From assembly GCF_005239225.2 (NCBI RefSeq), contig NC_133300.1, positions 12,491,875 through 12,555,874 on the forward strand: a DNA stretch of 64,000 nucleotides. The letters are read 5' to 3'. The DNA comes from Populus alba (taxonomy: Eukaryota > Streptophyta > Magnoliopsida > Malpighiales > Salicaceae). Of the stretch, positions 1 to 11,560 are shown one piece after another. The notes beneath the pieces were generated by a model, which saw only the letters and a program-made list of their open reading frames with translations, had not been told where the DNA came from and did not search any database. How positions within the stretch are numbered: position 1 is the stretch's first letter; the number at the start of each line of letters is the position of its first letter. Made by a program: the position numbers and the translations under genes.

Positions 1-831
1 AAAAGTTTTTCTTAGATATTTGGTGCCAATTAGAGTACCTAAGGTGGTCGAAAACGCCATATTTATTCATCTGAAGGTGTCTCCTCGACTAGCCTTCTCA
101 ATTGAAAAGGAAGAAGAACAATGTCTGAACGATGCGTCACTCTTTTTTTCATTATATCCCAAATGACGTGTCACCTCTTTTGAATCCCTAAAAATTAGTG
201 CTTTAATTCAAGTTTCACGAATTCACTCTAGTCCCTAGAGTTCCAATTTTGGTGCATGCAATTCATTAATCCAAAAATTTTGCATTTCATACAATCTAAT
301 CCTTGGCAACATCAATTGGCATCCTCTGATTCATGTGAATTTTATAAATTTGTCCTTGGTTTCCAAATTAGACAATTTGGTCCTCAATTGACCATTAAAC
401 TTTTAATTTATCTCAATTTGACCCTTGATTAATTTATAACCCTAAAATAATTTTTTTGATATTTTTGGATTTTGCATATTTCAAAAAAGAAAAATATTTT
501 TTTCATAAAATAATTTTGGAGGGCCTAAAATTAGATTATGACAAAGATCATGTTTTTTTATTTGCATATATCTTTTAGCTTCCTGGTTTAGTGTTTGGTT
601 ATCGTTAACTTGTTTTTAACATATATTAGGGCATGCAATTATCAATTAATTTTATTAAATACACATGTCAAATTTCAATTTAAAATAAAATATGAAAGTG
701 TTACACTATATCATAGGTTATAATTCTCTTTAGAAAAAAAAAATATACAACACCATTAGCAGAAATAATTGGGTAAAGGATGCATTATTTTATTGAACTA
801 GAACAAATATGTATACTACAACTTTTAGGAG
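1..831. other. AT-rich intergenic DNA, no gene recognised
   Basis: No coding region, RNA gene or transposon terminus is recognisable here. The sequence is AT-rich with many homopolymer runs, like the rest of the gene-free parts of the window. It ends where the 535-bp tandem duplication begins. Confidence 0.5.
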
Positions 832-1850
832 GATAAAGACTTAAATAAGTGTTTTTTTCCTTAGTAATAAGAACAGAATTTAGTCATAGAAACATAATTC
901 AATGAGTATGGCGAAGAGAAATTTCAAATAAATTTAAAAACCATATCAAAGTAAGGGTGAACTAGTTTCGCATGTCACTACTCCAAAGATATCTTCTCCC
1001 ATTAAAATGCTCATAGAGGAGATTATCAAAAGTTATCCTTAATCTTGTCTTGCAATAGAATATAACTAGATAAATGGTCCGTGCTTCGTTGCTGACTGAG
1101 ATAATTTCTTTCATAACCTAAAAATATAGTGTCAAAGCATTGCCAGTGTATATTAAAGCAAAAGAAAATTTTGTAACTCGAGTTATAGATCTTAAAGCTG
1201 AAAGATAAAGATAAAAATAAAATAAAAATAGCCTCAAACCAATCCGAGTTAGCATGGAAAACTTATGACCTTAACTGTAAGGTCAGACATCCTCATAGAA
1301 AACATATAGAAAAAAAATTAAAAAAAATAAGTATTAATAAATTAAATGTTGAAGAATAAAATCAAGAAATAAAACTTAAATAAATGTTTTTCTTAAGTAA
1401 TAAGAAAATAATTTAGTCATAGAAACATAATTTAATGAATATGACGAAGATAAATTTCAAATAACTTTGAAAACAATATCAAAGTAGGTGAACTAGTATC
1501 GCGTGTCACTGCTCCAAATATATCTTCTAACATGAAAATGCTCAGGTTGTCAATATATAAAGTTATCCTTAATCATGCCTTGCAATAGAATCTAACTAGA
1601 TGATAATTTCTTTCATAACCTAAAAAAAATAATGTTAAAGCATGCCAGTGTGTTTTAAAGCAAAAGAAAATTTTGTAACTCGAGTTATAGATCTTAATGC
1701 TGAAAAACAAAGATAAAAATAAATTGAAAAAAAAAGTCCCAAACCAATCTGAGTTAGCATGGAAAACTTATGACATTAATTATAAGGTTGGGACATCCTC
1801 ATAAAAAGCATATAGAAAAAAATAAAAAAAAATTAGTATTTAATAAACTC
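832..1850. repeat. Two-copy tandem duplication, about 535 bp per unit
   Basis: Copy 1 (about 832-1367) and copy 2 (about 1368-1850) share the same order of words: the start CTTAAATAA, then TTTAGTCATAGAAACATAA, GTGAACTAGT, AGTTATCCTTAATC, TTGCAATAGAAT, GAGTTATAGATCTTAA and GAGTTAGCATGGAAAACTTA. Matching words are offset by about 535 bp near the start, and small indels shrink copy 2. No open frame runs through either unit. The words near 1200-1300 and 1730-1800 resemble a dispersed Salicaceae repeat, so this may be a tandem duplication inside an old transposable element. Confidence 0.8.
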
Positions 1851-2440
1851 AACTCAAGGGGAAAAATAGGTGTGAAAAAAAGATTAAAATAGAAGATTGA
1901 AACCAACCTAAACTAAATCTCATACTTGTGACCCAAGTCATGAAATTATCGCATCGGAAAAAAACAATGAAGCCCAATCCTAAATAATCAAATTGTTGAA
2001 GGATAAAAAAAAAAATAAAGAACAAATTTGACATAAAAATAAAATAAAATAGTGTAAAAATCTCGAGCCAAAACCAAAAAAATAAAGAAGCTAATTTTCA
2101 ATAAATTCAATATTGAATGATGAAATCAAAAAAATAAATTGGTGTAAAAAAAAGACAAAAAAAACCATATGAGTCCAGGTTAAAAATCATATATCTATAG
2201 GTCAGGTCATGAGACTCAGATAATAGCATTGAAAATATTAACAAAATCCAATTTTAAACAAATCAAATATTGAATGATAAAATTGAAAAGAGAAAACCAA
2301 TTTTTTTATTAAAAAAAACAATAAAAGGAATAATGGAAAAAAATAAAAGAAAAAGGCTCAAATTTTATATAAAAATAAATTAGATTGGTTTATTTTTAGT
2401 GATAATGATGGTATTGAAAAACAAATTTTTAAAAACAAAA
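1851..2440. other. AT-rich repeat-like DNA
   Basis: No gene is seen. Segments such as 2175-2225 resemble part of the dispersed repeat seen in the array at 21.9-22.5 kb and in SMC4 intron 8 (words of the type 'ggtcaggtcatgag'). Confidence 0.4.
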
Positions 2441-2566
2441 ACAATCAAAAGTATAAGGACTAAATTTGATATAAAAATCAAATAGAGTAAAGTCCTAAAG
2501 GAAACAATCAAAAGAATAAGGACTAAATTTGATATAAAAATCAATTAGAGTAAAATCCTAAAGGAT
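2441..2566. repeat. 63-bp tandem duplication
   Basis: Two consecutive copies, 2441-2503 and 2504-2566, read ACAATCAAAAG.ATAAGGAC, then TAAATTTGATATAAAAATCA, then AGAGTAAA.TCCTAAAGGA, with only a few substitutions. They have no coding capacity. Confidence 0.85.
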
Positions 2567-3412
2567 GAAATTAAAATAAATAATTAATCAAAAAGATTCA
2601 AAATAAATAAAGAATAAAAAAATAAAAACCACATTTTAAATAAGAAGAAAATGGAGGAGAATATTTGATTTTGGCTTGGTTGACACAGTTCCCAAAAGGA
2701 AGACAGAGAGAAAAGATAAATGAGAAAAACATCTAACCACCATGAAATGCTTTACACACGTCATCCAACTGGTTATGGCTCCATGTTATGCATAAAAAGG
2801 AGACATTCGATTGGCCATTTTTTTACGGTTGGGAGGCGCAACACTTGTTGTCCAGTGGGCGCAGGCACCTCCCATATGTTGGTCTATGCACTAAACAAGC
2901 CAAGAACTTTTTTTTAATGTTATTTATCAAAAGATGTTATTTATCAAAAGATCTAAGTGTCTCTGACACTATACACTATATGATATTAACAAAAAAAAAA
3001 CCATAACAAAAGGACCAAAAAATTCCTTGACACAAGCTATAATTGTTTTTGCTTTCAAGGGTAGCTCAATAATTACACTTTGCAAACAAAAATTAAAAAA
3101 AAAAATCAAAAATACCCCTTCCCAAACAATTAAGCAAATTTTTAAGAGTATTTTAGATATTATATTGAGAGAAAACAAATGCATAGAGACCATTCTACCC
3201 CGTTCAATATAGTAATGATAATTAGGTATAGTGAAAAAAAAAATGTTTTGCTTTTGGAAGCAAGTTATTTGGTTTTTACCTTGGAGGGAAAATTAATCAT
3301 TTTATTGTACAAATCCATCATGAAATGTGAGAGCCTCCATGGTAAAAACCTATGCACGTATAAATTTTTGTGAATGTGCAAATCAATAGTGAAATATGCA
3401 TCTCATCGTAAT
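2567..3412. other. Gene-free stretch with a 17-bp doublet
   Basis: No gene is recognised. Near 2917-2950 the word ATGTTATTTATCAAAAG occurs twice in a row. Around 3320-3420 a motif containing AAAAACCT and, after a variable number of bases, ATTTTTGT recurs. The SINE at 3432 inserted into one of these copies. Confidence 0.4.
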
Positions 3413-3431
3413 AAAAACCTAACCACATGTA
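3413..3431 (+). repeat. Target-site duplication, left copy of the SINE
   Basis: This 19-bp sequence (AAAAACCTAACCACATGTA) recurs at 3611-3629 with one mismatch. It brackets the SINE, as expected for target-primed reverse transcription. Confidence 0.8.
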
Positions 3432-3610
3432 ATTCTGAGGGGTGTAGCTTAATTGGTTAGGTTCTGAGTTTGCTTCCTAGAGATTACCGGTTCGAGTCTC
3501 ACAAATATTAGGGCCACTGGAGACTTATATGGTCATTAACTTCAAGGCCCGTGGGATTAATTGAGACACGTGCAAGCTGATCTGCACATCCATTTTAATT
3601 TTAAAAAATA
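3432..3610 (+). mobile_element. tRNA-derived SINE with internal pol III promoter
   Basis: The 5' end is tRNA-like, with an A-box-like segment GTAGCTTAATTGG at about 3444-3456 and a B box GGTTCGAGTCTC at about 3489-3500. A tRNA-unrelated body follows, containing CACTGGAGACTTATATGGTC, and the element ends in an A-rich tail. Length is about 175-180 bp. It is flanked by 19-bp direct repeats with 18 of 19 identities (3413-3431 and 3611-3629). SINEs borrow retrotransposition machinery from LINEs and make no protein. It is probably one of the Salicaceae SINE families. Related units occur at 11561-12092 and 32055-32220. Confidence 0.85.
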
Positions 3611-3629
3611 AAAAACCTGACCACATGTA
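3611..3629 (+). repeat. Target-site duplication, right copy of the SINE
   Basis: It matches the left copy at 3413-3431 in 18 of 19 positions, the one difference being A to G at the ninth base. It directly follows the A-rich tail. Confidence 0.8.
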
Positions 3630-4450
3630 GATTTTTGTTAATTGGACAATTGAACACAATTATTCAGCTCTTAGAATCTAATTGGAAACTACCATGCAAT
3701 GCGTGGGTAAGTGGCTAGTTACTATTCAAATGATAAATAAAGAAAATCACATCTTTAACCAATATTAATGAGAAAAATAATGTATATACCAAAAATTAAC
3801 ATATTTTCTAATGTGATTGTTTTTTTTTTATCAATGTATGAAGTAGTAAAGCACATGTAAATTACTTTTTTTTTAACTTAAACATTTTACTTTTTAAGCA
3901 TATATATATGTAGATTAAAAAAGAAGTGCAGAATAAATAAAAGTCATGAATTACTTTCTTTTACCCAAAGCAAAACACTATAAACTGAACATTCATGGCA
4001 TAGTTTTATTTCATATAAAGCAACCAAAAAATTAAAAGTTGCAACAATGAAAAAGAAATACCAATATATTGTCTTGAGGGCAAATTTGGCATTACAAAGT
4101 GATGTTACATTAAATATGATAGGAAGTGGTGTTACCAAACATTTATGTTGAAGATGCATGATACATTGTCTCCCTAGATTAAATACCAGGTGCGTGTTAG
4201 TCAAGGCAATAATGGCTTGTTTTTCTCTCAAGGGTAGCCTGACCTACAAAGAAAAGGATAATTTGGGATTCAAATGGCTTTGTGGAATAAAGGTGTGTAT
4301 GGTTTGGGGTTGTTTGTCACAACTTATGTTTTTACTTCAAGATTCATTATAAAAATTAGAAAAAATCCAAAAAAATAATTATTTTAATATATTTTCAAGT
4401 AAAAAATTATTTAAAAAAACTTTCTGCATCATGATCCAAAACACTTCTTC
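3630..4450. other. Gene-free AT-rich stretch
   Basis: No gene, terminus or RNA is recognised. Short open frames on both strands around 3944-4352 have no recognisable family, conserved motif or splice structure. Confidence 0.4.
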
Positions 4451-5272
4451 CGTCTTATTTGTTTGGTGGAAAGTGATTTCTTTTTAATAAGTGATTTTCA
4501 TAGAAAATGAAGTTTTAAAAAGTTTTTTATTTTCTGATGTTTGATAGTGTTATAAAAAATGAGTTGAAAAACACTTTCTAGTATTTGGCTATATTATAAA
4601 AAAATGAGCTGAAAATAACATATTAATATTTTAATTTTTTTTCAAGTTTATTAAAAGAATGGTGATCAAATCTAAAAGATAAAATAAATGATGAAATTAA
4701 AAAAAAAATCAATTTCATAAATTGTTTTAAAAAAAACAAATGGCAATTAAAAAAAATAAAAATCAAATATGACAAATTAAAAAAACAAATCAAAGATGAT
4801 GAAATTAAAAAAAAAATCATAAATTATTTCAAATAAAATAAATAGCAGTTAAAAAATAAGGACTAAACCTGATTGATAAAACAATTTAATTAAGAAAATG
4901 ATAAAAGAAAAACAAATAACAATCAAAAAAATAAAGAACAAAATTGGTATAAAAATCAGATTAAATCAAGTTTTAAAGGTTGAAATTGAAAAAAAAATTC
5001 AAAACAAAATATATAACAATTAAAAAAATTGAGAACAAAATTTGATATAATTAACAAATAATAAGATATTTTTAAATTTTTTGGAACTTCTGAAAAATAT
5101 TTTGCACCTAAATTAAAAATAAAAAAAATATTTTTTTGAAAACTAAAGCTAAATTTTTCTTTAACTAAAAAATTATTTTCTATTTATCAATTTTTTTTAA
5201 TAATAAAAAAATACAAAAACAATTAAAAAATATTTTTCATAAAATCTCTTTTCACAAAACAAACAATTCCTT
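4451..5272 (+). mobile_element. Non-autonomous element, 'GTTTGTTT..GGAAAGTG' family, copy A
   Basis: It starts near 4451 with TTTGTTTGGTGGAAAGTGAT and ends near 5272 with the inverted counterpart TTTTCACAAAACAAACAA. Its interior (CACTTTCTAGTATTTGGCTA, GAGCTGAAAATAACATATTA, TTTTTTTTCAAGTTTATTAA) matches copies at 7179-8194 (reverse orientation) and 8312-9629. It has no coding capacity. The family behaves like a TIR-type non-autonomous DNA transposon, but the superfamily cannot be assigned by eye. Confidence 0.6.
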
Positions 5273-6598
5273 GTTAGTTGATCAACCAGTGCTTTAGCCT
5301 TCTAGCGAATGCACAAAAGAGAGACTTCCATAGGTTCTTTAATGTTTTTGATGATATGGCACTTGCAAGTTACTCTGGGTCAAAAGTTACATATTATTGA
5401 TAGCTGTCAATTTAACAATTAAATGAATTAAATAATGAAATTCCTGCAGTATCTTAGGTGATGGTAAATTCTAAATTCCAACATATTGATACACTTGCAA
5501 TTTTTAAATTTTTGATAATGAACCAATTTACCCTTTGATCATATTTACAAGCTTTGGGGGGGGGGGGGGAGCTATTAACTTTCATACAAGACAAAAGCTT
5601 TCAGATCATCAGGGACATGAATATTATACAATAACACTAAAACAATACCTCTTTTTTACTTTGTGTTACTTTAGATCATACTATTCATTAATCAATGCCA
5701 ATTTTTTTCAATTTTGATAATAAAAATTTATTATTTTTTAATTTCATCCTTGCATGCTATCTTCATAATATTTTATGTGTTGAGATTATATTTTTCTTTA
5801 TATGTTCTTGTGAATTCAAATTGTTAGATACAATTTTGAAAATAAGTTAGATCCTGATTTGATAAAATTTGATTTAAATTGGTAGTATAAAAGTAATTTT
5901 AAAAAATTCAAAAACCAAAAAATGGGGTCTTTTTTCTTTTGCACATGAAAAAAAAAACATTTTAGTCCATAAATATTTAATTGATCAATATTTGGTCCAT
6001 GAGGTTTTTGTAATGCAAAATTTTGATCCTAAACTTGATTCGTTTTATGTTTTAGTCCTTGGATTCGAGAGAGCAAAGAGAAGGTCACCGGAAAAGGAAG
6101 ATGAGATAGCAAGTGGTTGTTTTGCCACATTCCAACAACAACAAATAAAAAATTCAATCTTGGTGTTGATGGGTTCATCTTGTCAATATGAGTTCTATTA
6201 AGGTGATTTGGAACTTTCATCTTGTCAAAAAAAAAAATTAGAATTATAAAAATAATAATTGGATTTACTTTTGGATTTTTCTATGATTTAAGAGTGTTCT
6301 GAGTTCAAAATAAATCTTATGTGATTTTTAGAATGCTTTTAGGGTTTTTTTACAAGTGAAACAATGTTGAATATAGGTTTTTAGGGTTCCAAAGCTCAAA
6401 CTCTAATTTTTCGACCATTAAAGATGGTCAGAATATGAACCAATAGACAACACGTCATCTGTTAATATGGACAATGTGTAATTCATTTATTAAAAGAAGA
6501 AGAAGAAGAAAGTTAGGCACATGAGCTTGACCTCGTAAGCCTATGCATGCTTGGTCTTCTTTATATCGGGCTAGATGTGTGGGTCTAACCTCTTACAC
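5273..6598. other. Gene-free stretch with a 14-G run
   Basis: No gene is recognised. Bases 5556-5569 are an uninterrupted run of 14 G on the + strand. A GAA-rich tract lies near 6493-6510. Short open frames at 5992-6220 on both strands resemble nothing I know. Confidence 0.4.
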
Positions 6599-7178
6599 CT
6601 AGGGGTATTCACAGTCTGGTTCAATTTAATTTGGGCTCAAAATTCCAACCGAACCTGTAGGAGATTAATTTTCGCTACAAAATGGATCAAACCGATTCGA
6701 TTCGATTCGAGTTTTTAGACTTGAAACCGGAAAATCTAATCTCTTAATTGGGTTTTTTCTAGTTTATTTCTATACCAGTATTTTCATCATAGAAGACTTT
6801 TTCAAAGCAGAGAAAACTTTTGCATAATAGATAAATAAAAATTGGGTTTCCATGTCTACTCTACTTTGTTGATGAGAAAATCAAGCAAAATAAATTTTTT
6901 TTTTTTTTTAACAAATGAAACAAAAACAACACACCAGATTCTAGCATGTTCAAAGTGGGTCTTCGATTAAAGGAAGGAACAACAAATAAGATAGGGGGAG
7001 ACGATTGATTGACATGTTGTATCAAAAAGGAGAGAACAAAAGGGGGAGGTAACAGAGAGGGAGGAGATGGCAGAGAAAAAGATGGAATGAGTTGAGTTTT
7101 AAGTCTTGACTATTATTTTTAGTGGGGAAGGGGGGAATTTTAGGATTAGGAAACTTAGGTTAGTTTACTTTTCTATTT

Positions 7179-8194
7179 AGGCCATGTTTGTTTCCCGGAA
7201 AGTAGTTTCGGGAAACCATTTTCCAAACTTTCCTGTGTTTGTTTGTCATTAGAAAAGTTGGTCAACGGAAAACACTTTTCAGTCAACAAAAAACACTTTC
7301 CAGTCAATTTCAGTCAAAGAAAAATTTGACCTGGTTTTCAGAAAAGTGTTTTCCCTTTAGCTGTGTTTGTTTTCCGGAAAGTGGTTTCTGGGAAATCACT
7401 TTCCAAACTTTCTTGTGTTTGTTTGCCAGTAGGAAAGTTGGTCAATGGAAAACACTTTCCAGTAAAAGGAAAATTTGGCTTGGTTTTCAGGAAAGTGTTT
7501 TCCTGAAAAATTTGGGGGGAAAACACTTTCCGGAAGTTGTGAAAAATTTAGAAATATCATTATTTGCTGATTATATTAAATTTAATCCTTAAAATTTTGA
7601 TATATATATATATATTTTGTTTTTGAATATTTATTTTTCAATTTCATCTCTTAAAATTTTATTTTTATATTAACTTTGGTCCTTATTTTTATAATTGTTA
7701 TTTGCTTTTTCCTTATCATATTTTTATTGAAATTTTTTATCTATCAAATTTGATCCTCATTCTTTTGATTGTTACTTATTTTATTTAAAATAATTTATGA
7801 AATGTTGATTATTATTATTTTAATTTCTTCATCTTTCATTTGTTTTTAATTTTTTAGATTTGATCTCTATTATTTTGATTATTATTTATTTTATTTGAGA
7901 TAATTTATAAAATTATATATTTTTTTTTCAATTTCATTCTCATTCAACTTTTTAATTTGTAAGATTTGTTCCTCATTATTTTAATAAACTTGAGAAAAAT
8001 AAAATATTAATAAGTTATTTTCCGACTCATTTTCCATGACATAACCAATCACTAGAAAGTGTTTTCCAACTCATTTTTCCATTACACTACCAAACATCGA
8101 AAAATACTTTCTCGAAATTCACTTTCCTGGAATTCACTTTCTCCGGAATTCACTTTTCAAAAAGAAACTACTTTTCAGCAAACAAACGGAGCCT
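7179..8194 (-). mobile_element. GGAAAGTG-family element, copy B, with duplicated left end
   Basis: The left end AGGCCATGTTTGTTTCCCGG and the right end CAGCAAACAAACGGAGCCT are inverted repeats of each other with mismatches. The interior from 7980 to 8130 is the reverse complement of the copy A and C interior, so this copy is in minus orientation. Its left part is duplicated in tandem: about 7184-7361 and 7362-7530 both run GTTTGTTT..CCGGAAAGT.GTTTC, then TTTCCAAACTTTC.TGTGTT, then GAAAAGTTGGTCAA. Open frames on both strands in 7239-7592 come from this low-complexity repeat and are not genes. Confidence 0.65.
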
Positions 8195-8311
8195 TAAATC
8201 CCTTTTTAAAAGTCGATTTAAGCCCTTATTAAATGTTGGGTCTGGTTTGATTATTTAGTTTTAGTTTATAAAATAGAAATTGAACCAGACCAAGTCTGTT
8301 ACTTGATTTTT

Positions 8312-9629
8312 AGGCTCCGTTTGTTTGCAGGAAAGTTGTTTTCTTTTGGAAAGTGAATTCTGGGGAAAGTGAATTCCGGGAAAGTATTTTTCGATGTTTG
8401 GCAGTATTATGAAAAATAAACTGGAAAACATTTTACAGTGTTTGTTTATGTTATGGAAAATGAACTGGAAAATAATTTATTAATGAATTAATTTTTTTTT
8501 CAAGTTTATCTAATATATATATATAATATTTAATCACTTACAGTAAAAAAATGAAATCTAAAAAGTATAATGATGAATTTTTTTTATTATATCCTATATT
8601 CATACATAGCATATTTTATACAATATAACTATACATGTCATATAATATTATAGAGATATAACCTTGTGAATTTTTTCATAAACAAAACCTATTAATATAT
8701 TTTTTTTCAATTTTAAAAGCTTAATATGTTTGTTTTCATATGAAGAAAGCCAAATTAGTTTATGGTATTAAGTAAGAGTTAGATATTTGGGTTTTTTGGT
8801 ATGAAGATTTTTTTAAAAGATAAATAAATGCAAAAATATTTTGATGGGTTTTTTGGATAAAGATTTTTTTTTTTTTACGGGTATAGGCAATTATCCCTTT
8901 AATATATATCAAATAAGCATTAAGAAATAAATATAAATATCTTACATCAAACATAGTCATGCATAAATATTAAATTTTGATATGATATGATCGAGATCAA
9001 TAGATACAAGCATTAAGGTGATTTGGATTAAAATAACAAGAATATATATTGAATGAGATTAATAGATACAAGCATGAAAATTATTTGTATATTATCTGTT
9101 GTTATGTGTTTGAGAGTGCAGTAATTTCTGTTTTTAAATGCATTTTAAAAATACATCCTACTTGAAAAAAACATTAAGTGATTATTAGTCTCTTTTTATT
9201 ATTTTTGATGATTTTTTAATATGCATTTTACAAGTGATTATTAGTCCCTTTTTTCTTAATAAGTATTGTGTAGAGGATAAAATATTACATTTAGGTGAAC
9301 AACTATTTTAATTTTAATTTTCCGTCACTGAGAACCCATTAAATTTAATTTGGAAACAAAAATGTCTTGTTCACCAATTCCCTTCGTCTTATCCACCAAT
9401 TCCTCCAATTCCTATAATCACTTGATGACAGTACACATTTTGTCAACAAAGAAAAGGAAAGTGTTTTCCTTAGAATAAGGAAAGGAAAACAAGTTCCTGG
9501 CATAAAGTGTATTTTTTTTCTTTGACCGGAATTCAGTTTTCTTTGACTAATTTTTCTTATATTTGCCAAACATGGAAAAGTGGAGAAAATGGTTTCCAGG
9601 AAAATGAATTCCTGGAAACAAACAAGGCA
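8312..9629 (+). mobile_element. GGAAAGTG-family element, copy C
   Basis: The left end is AGGCTCCGTTTGTTTGCAGG and the right end is CCTGGAAACAAACAAGGCA, again imperfect inverted repeats. The interior 8396-8510 (GATGTTTGGCAGTATTATGA, then two copies of a TGGAAAA.TAAACTGGAAAA-like word) matches copy A. It is longer than copies A and B and carries AT-rich filler around 8520-9350, possibly a further nested insertion. Confidence 0.65.
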
Positions 9630-9724
9630 TTAAATCAATTTGATTAGTTTTTTCTCTTGGTTTGGTGTTTTGGGTTACAATTTTCCGTAGTTTTTACATT
9701 TTAATTGGTTGGTTAGCTTTTTTA

Positions 9725-10560
9725 AGTGTGTTTGGTATTGCGGTAGCTATTGTGGTTGTGGTTTGAAAAAAGTTGTTTTATAAAAAGTACTTTTATTTGA
9801 GGTTGGTTTGAAAAAATAGGTGTTTGGTTAAAACTGTGGTTAAAATTGAGGTTGAAGAAAAAATAGTTTAATGTGTTTGGTTAAGAATGCTTTTGAAATT
9901 GAGATTATAAAATAATTTTTAAAAATATACATTAATATTGATGGTTCTAAATTTAAATATTGTAAAATTAATTATTCCTATTACATCATGAAAAAAATAA
10001 TACTTTATATAAAATATTTTTTATTATTCCATTAAACTATTTATAATTCCATTACGTACAAAATTCATCCGATAAGAACTATAGTTTTCATAATTTTTTG
10101 AGCGTGTAATAAAATTAGATAAAATATTATCAAATACAAAATTAATATTATTGTGCGACTAAATTTAATTCACTCTATACTAGTTTTTCAAGAAAAAAAT
10201 ATTGTTCACATCGCGAATGAATGTAATTCTCTAAACTAGTTTTTTTTTAAAATAAATAAATACAATTAACACACTTAAAAAAAAAAAAAAAAAAAAGCGA
10301 ACAGTTCAAGTGAACTACACTGTTCACGTGAACAGTGCAATTCACTCGTGAACAATGCAGTGAATTGCACTGTTTGTTAGTTTTTACAGGCTACAGTGCA
10401 TGAAAAGCAGGTTTTTTATGTTTTTCATTTTCAGCGTTTTAAACGCAAAAAACATGTGGGCCCCATGCACAATAAATCGAGTTTTTTTATTACCAAACGG
10501 CTGTTGACTGCGTTTTAAATAAAACGCAGCCACGTATACAAACAACCTCTTAAACACTCC
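9725..10560 (+). mobile_element. Non-autonomous element with a perfect palindromic core, copy 1
   Basis: The left part (TTTGGTATTGCGGTAGCTAT, TTGAGGTTGGTTTGAAAAAA, TGTGTTTGGTTAAGAATGCT) matches in reverse complement the sequence at 25590-25770. The right part (GGGCCCCATGCACAATAAAT to GCAGCCACGTATACAAAC) matches in reverse complement 24335-24430. The two are copies of one family in opposite orientation. Bases 10318-10337 form a perfect 20-bp palindrome, CACTGTTCACGTGAACAGTG, followed by related half-sites to about 10372. No protein is encoded. Confidence 0.7.
10318..10337. repeat. 20-bp perfect palindrome centred on CACGTG
   Basis: CACTGTTCACGTGAACAGTG is its own reverse complement and contains a G-box core (CACGTG). 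The same core (TGTTCACGTGAACA) lies at 25114-25127 in the second copy of this element. Confidence 0.95.
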
Positions 10561-11560
10561 TACTTATATCCAATCACATTGTCTCTTTTTGTTTCTCTTT
10601 AGTATATTTTTTCAAAAATATTTTTCTAAAAATATTATTAAAACGCACTCTAAATAAAACAAATGTAGGTTTACTACTTTGAAGGCCCATGAAGATGTTA
10701 AAATGACAAATGTAGTTCTTCTGGGCTTAACTAAATTAACATAACCCCGAGAGTCAAGACCACAAAATGAAAAAATTTAACCATGAAAAAAACATTGCAT
10801 GCCTAATAATTGTCTCCTGCAGATCCACCTAATGCTAACAATAATTTTTATTATTTTTAAATCCCTGTTGGGGGACCCAGATGCTTCATTACAGAGAGGA
10901 GGGCGTACTTGAAGATCCTACGACACAAAATTGTTAGATTGCCTTTAAGCTCACAGAAAATGAAATGTCATGAACACAGCTAGCAAGCTCGTACAAAAGC
11001 CCTAGCTCAGGGATGCTTGCGAGAGGAGAGCCCATCAATCTGATTGTTTGCTGTGTGGCGTAACCACCTAAATTATTGACTGTTGTAGGCCTCTCAATGC
11101 ACGTGGTAGGTAATAAAGAATTATAAGATTAATAATCAAAAATAAAAAATTGCTGAGAAAAGTTAAAAGTGAACGAGTCTGGGGACAAATAATGGAGATA
11201 GCAACCTATACTAGAATTGTCATTCTCCTTGCCACTCTATGCACACTCTGCATTATCATTATGATGAGTGTGAAAATGATATTTTTGTTATTATTCAGAA
11301 TCATTCTACTCTCTCTCTTCATTTTTTTTCATTTCCCCCTTTTTTTTTCCCTCCATGATTAATTACTGTTAAAGAGAGAAAGGGTTAATATTTTGTTACA
11401 AATATTTATAAAAAAAAAAATATATACTTCAGTTTTAGCCAAAAAAAAAATAACTTTAGAAACCATGATCCACATGTAAACTAGTTTTCTGAGCTGCCCC
11501 TAGCACGCATGGCATATGAACATAAAAGTCAATTTCCTTCCTATGTTCCATTTCTTATCA
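10561..11560. other. Gene-free stretch
   Basis: No gene is recognised. A short + strand frame around 11150-11362 is hydrophobic only because the DNA is T-rich. Base composition is slightly less AT-biased around 10860-11110, but I cannot name anything there. Confidence 0.4.

Larger units (their letters stand above)
6599..9724. mobile_element. Old repeat interrupted by two nested elements
   Basis: The segments 6599-7178, 8195-8311 and 9630-9724 look like pieces of one older repeat. The first opens with CTAGGGGTATTCACAGTCTGG and has a CGATTCGATTCGATTCGA word. The later pieces continue with similar GGTTTGGT / GAACCAGACC words. Elements B and C of the GGAAAGTG family sit between them. An opening of the AGGGGTGTTCA type is common in plant hAT-like non-autonomous elements, but I could not find the matching far end, so boundaries and class are uncertain. 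Confidence 0.35.

Noticed and set aside
3441..3512. Possible tRNA gene
   Set aside because: A and B boxes are present, but the cloverleaf arms do not pair well, and the sequence continues into a SINE body with tail and target duplication.
5556..5569. Run of 14 G as a G-quadruplex or telomere-like element
   Set aside because: It is a plain homopolymer without the four spaced G-runs of a typical quadruplex or telomere repeats. Its length may also be a sequencing artefact.
7239..7592. 117-codon open frame, with another on the opposite strand
   Set aside because: It lies inside the duplicated end of the GGAAAGTG element, where near-palindromic low-complexity DNA opens several frames.
11150..11362. 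70-codon hydrophobic frame
   Set aside because: Leucine/isoleucine/phenylalanine content is what T-rich DNA gives by chance, and there is no other support.
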